64,000 nucleotides of DNA, from positions 62,001-126,000 of the forward strand of contig NBIV01000138.1 of the NCBI GenBank assembly GCA_003194525.1, given 5' to 3'. The position numbers and the translations under genes are program-made. Of the stretch, positions 55,161 through 64,000 are shown piece by piece; positions within the stretch are counted from its first letter, which is position 1, and each line of letters opens with the position of its first letter. The notes under the pieces were generated by a model. That model searched no databases. It saw nothing but the letters and a program-made list of their open reading frames with translations, and was not told the DNA's origin. The stretch is from Gracilariopsis chorda (taxonomy: Eukaryota; Rhodophyta; Florideophyceae; Gracilariales; Gracilariaceae).

Positions 55161-55266
55161 TGCGCGCGCTTCGACGGTGGGGGAGCGCTGCCATCTGCAT
55201 AAAAGCGTGTCCACGCGCACCGCCCAAAAAAATACAAACACAAATTGAAACAGCTTTGAAACAGCT

Positions 55267-56134
55267 TTACTGACATCTCTGCATGACAGGAACGCGGCTG
55301 TCAGTGACGTCGTCGCCCAAGATGTGCGCCAGCGACGCCGCGTTGATGCCCTTCCGCCCCCCCACAGCGCCATCGCCCCTGCGCTGCCGCTTCCCCCCCC
55401 CGCCCCCTGTCGGCACCATCTGGTCCGCCATCCGCCCGCTCTCCGCGCCCTTCTCAAGGCACCGCGCCACGTGCTGTCCCGCCGACAGCAGCAGCGACAG
55501 TGAGCATCCGCCGCCCTCCGCCCCTCTTGCCCACTTCCTTTTCGTTCCCGTCTTACCGCTATCTTCTGTCCCTGTCGCGCCAAGCGCACTCTCCTTCTTC
55601 ACGCCGTCGGCCCTTCTGCTCTCCTCTTCTCTTGTCGCCTTCCACCGCCCGCTGTCAAGCCTACTCTTCTCCACTTCCTCCCCTTCCTGCTTCACCGCTC
55701 TCGCGTCTACATCGCATCCCTTTCCCCGACCCTCACTCCCCGTCCCACGTGCAGATAAGCACCCACATCCACAAACAGACCCACCCCCAGCACCCACACC
55801 ACCGCCAGACACCCCGCCACCGCACCCAATCGCTCCCAACCCATGCGCCATCGTTCCACCACCACCACCACTATGTCCACCCACAGGCGCGCCCGAATGC
55901 GCCATTGGCATGTAGCAAGAGTGAAACATCGCCCCATGACGCACACATTCATGGCATCCACAACGCCCGCCCGCGCCGCCAGCGTATGCCGATACCGCAC
56001 TGCCTGCAGCCGCTGCAGCTGCTGCCGCACCTGCATGTCCCGCGTAGCATCCATACGGGTATGCGCCGTAGTGTACGGCGTGATAAGCCGCCGCTCGTGC
56101 ATGCACCTGCGCCTGAACGTGCGCCTGAACGTGC

Positions 56135-56196
<62 letters not shown>

Positions 56197-56766
56197 ATGC
56201 GCGTGGTGCGCCAGATGCGCGTGGTGCGCCAGATGCGCGTGATGCGCCAGATGCGCATGATGATGTGCATGCTGTGCATGCACGTCATGTGCGGCTGAGT
56301 GCTGAGCAAGCGCATGAACATGCGCCGGATAAGCGCCACCAGCAGCACTAACAGTAGCACCTCGAGCACCAACAGCATGCGGCACCGCCATAGTGCAAGG
56401 GCCCAAAGGTGCAACGGCAAGCTGTGCAGCCACAGCCGCACCCGACTTGTGCGGCGGCGGTGGAGGCGGTCGTTGTCCCTGTCTCTGCAATCTCAGAAAG
56501 TATTTCTGAGCGTGCGAACGAATCTGAACGGCCGTTTTGCTGCCCACCAAGCGTTCTATCGCCTTCCATTCGCGCCCATATTTGCAGAGCGCGTCCACGA
56601 AACGGGCGTGCTCTTCGTCGGTCCAGTACTGACGCCGCTTTGTGAGCACGTACTTCTTGCGCGGCGGTTTGACCGGCTTGTTGGTAGCTTCGGTGTTGGA
56701 GGAGGCTGCGGCGGGAGGGCGCGCGCTAATGGTCGGCACCACGTGGTCGGTACGGTCGGAAGTCAT
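55267..56766 (-). CDS. MYB-like SHAQKYF-class transcription factor (CCA1/REVEILLE-related)
   Basis: Such proteins bind DNA with a single MYB repeat and in plants run clock and light responses. The start at 56766 ([10 protein letters not shown]) gives 499 residues; the longer frame upstream is GC-rich noise. Residues 44-95 hold the repeat: [34 protein letters not shown], then SHAQKYF at 84-90. Next comes a Pro run, a His/Ala (HHAHLA) repeat and (AQ)10 near 165-225, a Gly/His-rich region with HHHAH, a Gly-rich stretch, and a basic C-terminus ending [19 protein letters not shown]. The MYB repeat is unmistakable; target genes and pathway are unknown. The domain suits RVE/CCA1-like proteins. Confidence 0.9.
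56135..56252 (-). repeat. in-frame coding minisatellites of the MYB gene
   Basis: Ten perfect GCCTGA units (56135-56194) encode alternating Ala-Gln on the minus strand. Three 18-bp units (56199-56252, plus-strand GCGCGTGGTGCGCCAGAT-like) encode a His-Leu-Ala-His-His-Ala hexapeptide. Both keep frame, so length can vary without breaking the protein. Confidence 0.9.
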
Positions 56767-58225
56767 GGCGGGTGATAGGCGAGATGGCGAAGGCCGGGGG
56801 TGTGTAGGAGACGGGCGTGCGGGAGGAGCGGGCAGATAAAGAGATCGCGCGTGACGGCGCACAGCTCGGCAGCGCAGATACGCACGCAAAGGGCCACGGG
56901 TGGCTGGCAGCGCCGAATGAGTGGGAGAGCACATTGCGCTCACATGGCAGCAGATCGCTCGCAGATACGACGCGCGCAACGGCGCGCCCGTCAGCGCCAC
57001 ACAATCTCAACACACGCTGTCTCAACACGCCGTCCGCATGTACACAAATCCAAAATATCCCACACGCGGGCGGCGCAGCGCCCGTTATGGGTGGGCCACG
57101 CGGCCCCACCCGCTGCTGCTTTCTAGCTTAACTTTACGCCGCCCCCATTCCCGCGCCCCCCCAGCGCGTGCGTGCGCTCCCGCGACGCTTCGCGCGCGCA
57201 GGAGGCGGTCTTTCCAACATTCAAATGCGCCGTGCCGCCTTCTGCGCCGTTCGTTGCCTTTTGCGTGTGGTGCCTGTGCTGTGTTTGTGGCCCAAACGAC
57301 GTCTTCTCGTCGAACAGCGTGAACGCGCAGGGCGCCAATCCCCGCCACACGTTCCCATCTGCACTTGTTGTTCTTCTCCGTCAGCCCACGCTGCCCCCTA
57401 TGTCGTGCCTTGTTACGTGACCGCATCATGAAGTTATACAGAAGACAAGGGTAAACGGACTCTCGCAATCCTCCGCACAGCGAACCATCTTCTGGAACAC
57501 CTCTTCTCCTCCAGACCACTTCCGCTACACGTACGCCGCGACACTTGTAGATACCAGGCCCGACCCCTCCACTGTAGACTATCAAGAACATGATGTTATG
57601 TATCGCACATGTACTTTATCGGAGTCGCCTGTCCCAAATCCCGCTCCCGTTCCACATCACATCTCCCACACCCCTGCTCACGTGCTTTCATGTTTACGCA
57701 TAGATAATTATCTAATGGTGCATTCAGCTGGCTAGCCCACTCCATCACGTTGCCCGCTCTTGTACTTTCAACGCTTTCTTTGCGCTGATTCAGGGCATCT
57801 ACAATGCACGCTGGTGTGTTGTACCTTTTGGTACGTAAAGGTGAAGGAGGGTTAAAGCGTTACTAGGAGAAGCAATCACGGTTTGTGTCTTAACCACCCA
57901 TACCTTTACTGCGCACGCAAACCATCAGCTCCCACCTGCCTGCACAACCCCCTTAACTATGATACGCGCCAACTACGTTACCACGCTTCTTCTTCAGCAG
58001 TGCCTCCCCTGTGCCATCTGAGCTTGCCATCCGCTCTGCTATTGGGCATACATCGCCACTTTGCGCTTTCAATCCACTTGTTCTACTTTCTTCCCCTGAA
58101 CAACGCCAACTTCGTTACTCTAACGAACTCACCTCAGAACTCGGACTTCCTTGGCACACTGACTGAGGACTGGCTAAGGGAACATATCCCTTCCACTTAT
58201 AAGTGTTAAGTTATCCCTATACCCC
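56767..58225. other. GC-rich 5' flank of MYB gene, then gene-free sequence
   Basis: 56767-57200 is GC-rich with many overlapping Arg-rich frames; it is likely promoter and untranslated leader. From 57200 on there is no gene. TACCTTTTGGTA (57822-57833) is a palindrome. A TSD copy (ACCCC, 58221-58225) ends the stretch. Confidence 0.45.
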
Positions 58226-59288
58226 TGTCGGTCGCTAATGTTGCAGAATGTGCCAGAAATTGCTGGAACACACGTGTAGAATGTTCCAGTAGTGTCTAGC
58301 ACATTGCACGCTTTGTTGGCCCAGCAAAGACTACAGTATTTTAGTGATGCTGGCGCAAATTGTCGCTTTATTATTGGTTAGTGTGCAGCTCCAGAGGTCT
58401 CTAGAAGCCAATGGAGTAACCTAGACGCACACATGAGTAACTAGCAAGTAGAAATGCGTATTTGGCTCGTTTGTAGTGCCTCTAAACACTATAAAAAGAG
58501 GTTCTGAGCTTCGGACTTCGGTCTGAACTCACCTCAACAATCGACCAACATCTAATCCCCACCCCCTATCAACCTTCAGCCACTTCAACTATCATCAACA
58601 ACCAGTGAGGCGTTCGCCACTGGATAAAGGGCTTCTAGTGAGGCGTATGCCGCTAGTTTTCCAATAGGGTGGGAACGTACCGTCGCTAAGACCGGTTGAA
58701 GCGCCTTAGGCGTGGACGGGAGACGGGTAGTGTGTACCAAAGGTGTTTCTGTCGTCTGTGAGCCCCACCGGAGCTTTGCTCGAATAACGGGGTCGGTCGA
58801 AAGACCTGGTGAGTTCCGGACGGAAGTACTTGACTGGAAGCTATCCGCAGGCGAAGTGCCGTGCAAACTTTCCTGCAAAGGGCCAGCTTGGGTATAGAGT
58901 GAAAGCATATCCCGCTGTTAGTAGCTCTCCTCGGGAAGCCCTGTAAGGATTGTATGCGCCTGCTTCTGGTTAGTGCAGAGGTAGGTAGGCTGCAGAATCC
59001 ACTTCACATCCGGAGTGTCTGACCGGAAGCCGAGTTTCTGACCCTTAGTGATCCTTGACATAATTTTTGGGTTGCGCGCCGTTTCAACGAAGAAGTTAAG
59101 AAGTTTTATTTGGTGATTGAGCCTCTTGCTCTCCCTAGTGTTGTTTTATTTCATCGAGTGGGTTTAGTTCTTTTGATACCACTGTTTTCAACTTGTTTTG
59201 GGGCTTTTAGCTACGAAGAGCACCCTTTTGGCTTTTATTATTACAACTTTTTGGCCCCCTGCGTCACCGTCTCATGATGGCGCCCACA
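58226..59288 (+). mobile_element. solo LTR of the same Ty3/gypsy family
   Basis: Starts TGTCGGTCGC and ends GGCGCCCACA, like the LTRs at 27606 and 33313 but in the opposite orientation and clearly diverged. It is flanked on both sides by ACCCC (58221-58225 and 59289-59293), a 5-bp target duplication. The interior is missing. It arises by recombination between the two LTRs of a full insertion. This copy fixes the LTR limits of the other copies. Confidence 0.9.
58490..58497 (+). promoter_or_regulatory. TATA box in solo LTR
   Basis: TATAAAAA about 265 bp into the LTR, in the same position as in the two other LTRs. It could still drive transcription of the right flank. Confidence 0.55.
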
Positions 59289-59980
59289 ACCCCCTCACCT
59301 CCTTGTTACTACTGAGACGCCGAGTAGCGGCCTACAGTGCACAGGCGGCAAGCACGGCCGCAATTCCAAATAAAAGGCACCACGGCCGCCGACGCACGTG
59401 CACGGCGGCCAGGGGTGCAGGTTCTGTCTCAACTACGTGTGGGTTGTGTGGACTCACTACTAATTACAGGCGATGGCAAATACAATCAGAACACAGTAAT
59501 GGAACACTCCTGAAATCACAAACTGCAACGGCACAAATTGTGATTAAAGCACCTTCAAAATCGAGTTTTGCACTCGCGAAGATTACGATCTCTTCAAAGG
59601 GGTACTTGTGAATCTTGGGGTATGGCCTTGCCATGATGGCAGGACGTACGCCCCAAATTGCCATTTCCAGCCATCATGGCAAATCCATGCGTCTGTATAA
59701 GCATGCAAACCATCCGCTCTCCCCACCGCACACCTGCAGCGCACTTCCGACGCCCTGCGCTGCGGCCGCAGTCGCGACGACCGGCCAGTGCGCCACTCGT
59801 CCCTGTCCGCCGCCGCTGCCGCCGCTATCGCTCTTGCTGTCGCTGCTTCTCGCGCTCACAACACTGCCCGGATATTACAGAGCCTCCTCACGCCCACAAC
59901 ACTCACCAACAATTGTTTCTAGTACGGCTATCCATAAAGGAGAACAATATGACATTATTTGCACACAACAGCACAAATAT
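59289..59980. other. gene-free stretch with 12-bp inverted repeat
   Basis: TTGCCATGATGG (59628-59639) and CCATCATGGCAA (59671-59682) form a perfect 12-bp dyad with a 31-nt loop. Otherwise a GC-rich patch (59730-59870). No gene is supported. Confidence 0.45.
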
Positions 59981-60370
59981 TTACTTATTAAGACACTGGT
60001 CTATAAGGAGGAGGAAGGAATCGAGAGGAGCGATGTTCTTCAAACTTCCACGCACATATAACTTGGGGGCCAGAGCTATGATGTCATTAATCCTATTAAA
60101 CTGTATCTCTATCTTGGTTTCTTTCTGGGCTATACGGCGCAATATTTCCTCTAGTTCCTCCAATAAATCACTGGACCAACCAAACCCCTTTAAATGGGGA
60201 GGAATTTCATTGACGGCACCCTGTGTAGTATTTGCCAGCATGACGGCATGTGGGGGATCTTGTTCTTCAGCCTCCATTTCAATGAGCGAACAGTATGGGA
60301 CGGAATGGTGCGATGAACTGGAATCATCTGACACGTCTCGAATGACAGCAGTTGTATCTGGCTTATACAT
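59981..60370 (-). CDS. hypothetical protein, 129 residues
   Basis: The open minus-strand frame begins MYKPDTTAVIRDVSDD and has helical LLEELEEILRRIAQKETKIEI and a hydrophobic end (SFLLLIDQCLNK). The composition is protein-like. I do not recognise it. It could be a transposon accessory fragment or a small gene. No neighbours clarify it. Confidence 0.35.
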   Translation of the reverse strand: MYKPDTTAVIRDVSDDSSSSHHSVPYCSLIEMEAEEQDPPHAVMLANTTQGAVNEIPPHLKGFGWSSDLLEELEEILRRIAQKETKIEIQFNRINDIIALAPKLYVRGSLKNIAPLDSFLLLIDQCLNK

Positions 60371-62698
60371 GATAAGATGGTTGGAATAGGGTTCGCGGAA
60401 TTACCCGGTGTCCTCACCAGATGTTATATAGACAACAAAGTAACCTAAGAGGTACAATACCTCTCGCTAAACTAGCCCGTCATGGCAAGGAAGTGCGCCA
60501 TAACAAGTTGTTATAAGGCGTTACTTAAACCTAGTATGCAAGGCTAGAGTATATTCATATAGAATGACTGTCTATAAAAGCTCTAGTTTGGGGGCCTCCG
60601 AGCCAACTCGGGCCAGACCAATTCTCCTCCCTTCGGCAACCCCCACCTTCTCTTAGAGCAATCTGCCCCTCCCTGTCATCAACCACACTTTTCCCCACCT
60701 ACCCTTTCACTTAGTGCGGCTTGGTCTCCCGCATTTTTACACGTGCTTGTACTAACACCGCCCTTGTTAGGGCTCATCATCTGTGGCACGGTGCACTTCG
60801 GCCGCGTACTAGACCTAAAGTTTTGGTCATGCGTGTTGGCTGTGGTGCTATATTAGGAGTGGTCATCAGCACTACGCTAGATCTAAGGTTTTGATCGCGT
60901 AGGTTATCCGCTGGTGCAGTATCTTCGCTACATTGTCCCATGCTTGTTCGCTTGTTGTGTTATACAATCACTACGTGGTTCCCTTGCTATGTATTACATT
61001 GGTTATTTGATGCAATTTGTTTCTGTTTACTACATTGTCATTGCACGCCTGTGCTGGTACTCTCGAGCTACGATTCCATTTCTGACCTGCCCTCCAGTGA
61101 ACAAGGGTACAAAACGGACTGTCATCGTCCATTGTCGTGACAACGTGCAACATGACACTCACAGTATTCCTATACCCCCTCTGAAGCACACCGTTTCAAC
61201 GTACCAAATCTGACGGGTTGGGCGCTAGTGCATCTTGCCGCACTTTCTATGCAGGCGATCGCCAAGCCCTTCAAAGCTGTCTCGCCTCTCCCAGCTTTGC
61301 TTCTGCGATATAACCCACTCTCAGCCCTGTGAACCCCCCGCCGTACTTTCGCGCGACAAGTGGCTTTGAGTGCTCTCAACTCTCCACTCCCTTTAATTCC
61401 GCGCCGCAAAGCGCTCCGAGCGCCCTCGGCATTAGCGGCTGTGCTTCTGCGTGAACACAAGCTCAGATCACTGGCTCTAATTGTCGCTGTACTCCGAAGT
61501 GTCTAGCCGTTTGGAACACGCCTGCCATTATCCAGGATGGTCTCGCTTCAACACTTCTGGGGCATTTGAAAAGGACGGTGCATTCTTTGACTTGGCTAGA
61601 GCTCTAATTTCGATCTTTTCAGCCTTATGGCATCTTTTTGGCTACTGTTCTCTGACGCACTGAAATAACTAGAAGAGTTCTGTTGACGCTTTCTTACGCA
61701 GTACCGACGCGTACTCTACAGCTTCACTACAATTTTGCTTTCTTCTACATAGTTAAGTGCTCCCTACGGTTTGGAACGTGAGCGGACGTAGCCTATGTGG
61801 GCAAAACCATCTGGTTCTTGTTATTGCCGTTCTCTCCGTTCCCGCTCTTAATCGTTTTCCTGCAACCAGTATCGGTTATTTCGCATCTGCGTGAGTGCCA
61901 ATTCTTGTTGCCCTGCAATTCTCTCTGTCACGACTTTGTGCTGCAACCTTCCTCCCGTCGCTCTCTAGCTGGGCACTATGCCGTTCTAGGCCTGGGGCCT
62001 CCTCCCTCTGTCTAGCTCTTCCGCCGAACCTGGTGGCCTTCTCGCCTGCTTTTGTCCTTGCCGCAACTCTGTGATTGCACGCCGTCCTTTTCTGCCAGTC
62101 TAAAGTGGTTTCCTTCGGTCTAGAAGCTCAGACTGGACTTGAGCATTTGTCTACTACAACTGCCGCAATTCGGTTCGATATAGCCTGACTGTGGCAGGTG
62201 ACCGCAGTTGGAGACCTCCACCTCTCTGACAGTGAGTTTCAGACCCCCACCTCCCCGACTGTGAGCCCAACTACCTCTTGACAGTCTTCTCTACTGGCTT
62301 ACCTTCTCACTCCCTTCTCTTTCCTGCAAACACTTCCGCCTCTTCCTGGGTCTGCGCGCGCTGGCTGGCCTCTGTGATGAGTTGACGGTAGCAGAGGAAT
62401 GCCACGAAAAGTTTTGGGAATTTGTGAAGAAGAGAAGCGCAGGTATGGGGGAGAACGATACCGCAGCAAACAGCACACTGCAGGCTAATAAAGTAGTTTC
62501 TTCAAGGTCGCCGAGACCATCGGAAAATCTTTGATGCAACCGCACCAGAAGAATTTGTAATAGCGTTGGCACCTTCAGACGGGAATGTAATGACGTTATT
62601 ATCTCGGTGCCCGATAGCGACGAATCTGAGACGAGGAGGAGGCAACAGAGCACTGTGTCGTAGCAGGTCTCCAGAATTGGTCGGAGAAGTGAGAATGC
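60371..62698. other. 2.3 kb without a recognisable gene
   Basis: Weakly repeated segments near 60770-60930 (the GTGCTATATTAG/CTAGATCTAAGG region) resemble two diverged 85-bp copies. Frames on both strands lack motifs. Confidence 0.4.
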
Positions 62699-63583
62699 AT
62701 GCGAATATTTCTCTTCAGCGATGTTCGGCAAAAATTTTCCCCGGCATCCGCACCAATTAAGAAGAAAGCCGCCAAGAAAGCAACATCCTCAAAAGCCCCT
62801 CTTATCAAGAGGGGATCGGGATTCAGGCAGAGTGAAATGGAAATCCTTCCTGACCTGATAGAAGAGTACATGCCACTTGCAAGGGAGGAATAGGAAATGC
62901 TCTCGCGGATACATGTGGCAAGATACGTGACATAAGGCCGCAATGCACAGTCGTTGCGCAGGATGTTCTCGGCCATATGTCGCAAAACTGTGCCGACGGG
63001 GGACCCCAGCATTTCCCTCCACGTGCCTCTTGCAAAGCATCTTAGAATGCAGTTAACTAAACGGGCAGATATTACTGACGGGGTGGAGTCCGACGAAGAT
63101 TACAGGGAAGGTCTCGGTGAGGGAGATTTCAATGCAACTGAAAATCAAGAGAAGGAAGCAATGGTATCAGGAACCATGAGCAACGTCAGTAACAGCGCGC
63201 ATGTCCCAGCAGCGCGGCGGATGTGCTCACCTTCTTCGAGGCCATTGGTACGAAAACGGTTAGGTAATACATTGGGTAAGAGTGGTGGGGAAGATTTCAT
63301 ATTAGAAATTATGAAGATGTCCATGCTTCAAGAGCAAAAACGACGCGAAGCGGAGCATAGAAGATATCTAGATGAAAAGGATGCTGAAAGGCTGCGTAGA
63401 GATGAAGAGAGATCATATCGCACTCAGCGCATCGAGGAGGAACGGTTGCGGCGGGAAGAGGAGCACGAACGTCGCAAAGAGGATGGAAAAGGGTTGGAAG
63501 AAGACATAGGGAGCAGCAACCAGATGATGCATATGATGTTGATGGCGCTACTTGGTCACAAAAAAGGCGTTCAATCCAAGTGA
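62699..63583 (+). pseudogene. Harbinger-like accessory protein (Myb-type), two stops
   Basis: From MRIFLFSDVRQ the frame goes to RGSGFRQSEMEILPDLIEEYMPLAREE, TAG at 62891, EMLSRIHVARYVT, TAA, GRNAQSLRRMFSAICRK, VPTGDPSISLHVPLAKHL (a trihelix-like pattern) and a strong Glu/Arg coiled coil near 63320-63500. The stops are at likely Trp or Gln/Glu positions. The convergent partner is the transposase fragment to the right. This matches the two-gene layout of the element at 17001. Confidence 0.6.
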
Positions 63584-63603
63584 TAGTTCGAAGTAATCAT
63601 TTA

Positions 63604-63999
63604 TTAAAGGCAAAGCATGTTCGCTTCCGCACTTAAATGGGGCATGTAGATGTTTAGAATCTGATCGATTCCAACCAATATAGAACGCAAATTGTGCAGC
63701 ATCACCACAGTGAGCAACATAGGTTTTCGTTCTCTGCGCTCCTCGTAAACAAATCGATCACGAAGTTTAGGAAAAGTAGACTTATAAGAACTCATACCCT
63801 ATTCCAATGCCTGTCGAACAGATTTTGCCTGCTGTAAGTAGTTCATATCTTCAATCGTCCCATCAGAGGCCGCCAAACAGTCTTGGGCAGACTTAATCAA
63901 GTACGGGTAGTTTGATTTGCAAAATGCAGAATCTACGACACAACGCCCCCCAATAAGATCAAAAGCTTCCTGCAGTTTGCTATACACCCCACCCCATTC
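63604..63999 (-). pseudogene. DDE transposase, C-terminal part, runs off window
   Basis: Reading leftward from the window edge: LIGGRCVVDSAFCKS, IKSAQDCLAASDG, QAKSVRQALE, TAG, then GMSSYKSTFPKLRDRFVYEE, ERKPMLLTVVMLHNLRSILVG. The pattern (VDSAF..., R-A-K-S-V-R-Q, E-W-G-M-, F-P-R/K-L-x-D-R, I-LL-NxR) is that of DDE_Tnp_4 transposases. The TAG is probably a former TGG. The N-terminal part lies outside the window; a separate N-terminal fragment at 16605 may represent the same family. Confidence 0.65.
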
Positions 64000-64000
64000 C

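Noticed and set aside
54340-55227. 295-codon minus-strand frame with a long proline run.
   Set aside because: It passes through a tRNA gene and simple repeats; the proline run is the GGT/GGA tract.
55500-56441. Long frames opposite to and alongside the MYB gene with repeated Pro-Glu or Leu-Arg.
   Set aside because: They are other frames of the Ala-Gln and His-Ala coding repeats; the MYB motif fixes the real frame.
57085-57591. 168-codon minus-strand frame upstream of the MYB gene.
   Set aside because: Arg/Gly-rich, GC-driven, overlapping several equally long frames.

Overview
The window looks like nuclear DNA of a eukaryote with dense, intron-poor genes in islands separated by repeat-rich, decaying sequence. 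My best guess is a multicellular red alga of the Chondrus type. The reasons are: only two short introns can be supported (115 and 138 nt); a eukaryotic-type arginine deiminase sits beside a SHAQKYF-class MYB protein; and compact genes alternate with LTR-retrotransposon and PIF/Harbinger relics. The assignment is inference; no rRNA or organelle marker is present to fix it.

Layout. (1) About 2.2-16.4 kb is a cluster of broken copies of conserved cellular genes: a P4-ATPase of the NEO1/ATP9 class (minus strand), then on the plus strand VPS33 running in frame into a Shewanella-like phosphatase, REV3 (DNA polymerase zeta), organellar-type ribosomal protein uL2, an ABCB-type nucleotide-binding domain, an FG-GAP protein and a THADA/TRM732-like protein. 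All carry frameshifts, in-frame stops, lost ends or changed catalytic motifs. (2) A PIF/Harbinger DNA transposon at 17001-19965 has 15-bp inverted repeats, a TAA target duplication and two convergent decayed ORFs. (3) At 20-25.3 kb there are no recognisable genes, but a 32-bp dyad repeat and a 137-bp satellite that reverses orientation. (4) At 25311-34377 a Ty3/gypsy retrotransposon lies on the minus strand as a tandem of one full unit and one truncated unit sharing an LTR, with an exact 5707-bp offset. (5) 34.9-46.6 kb is an intact gene island: a TPX2-family protein, arginine deiminase, RPS3, a Nudix hydrolase, CCT3 and an MSI1/RBBP4-type WD40 protein. (6) 46.6-51.4 kb has no recognisable gene. 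(7) 51.4-57 kb holds a hypothetical protein, a 1-kb purine-strand-biased tract, simple repeats, a tRNA-Gly(CCC) gene and a MYB SHAQKYF gene. (8) 58226-59288 is a solo LTR of the same retrotransposon family with a 5-bp target duplication. (9) The right edge carries a second Harbinger-like relic with the same convergent two-ORF layout.

The intact island shows no frameshifts, so the many lesions in regions 1, 2, 4 and 9 are more likely real decay than sequencing error. The intact genes are housekeeping functions (translation, protein folding, chromatin, spindle, arginine use) and do not form one pathway. The broken genes are also mostly single-copy housekeeping functions, so working copies are expected elsewhere in the genome. 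The most notable feature is this packed series of dead gene fragments, including a seamless VPS33-phosphatase junction. A decayed duplicate of a gene island, or fragments captured by a mobile element, are the two explanations to separate.
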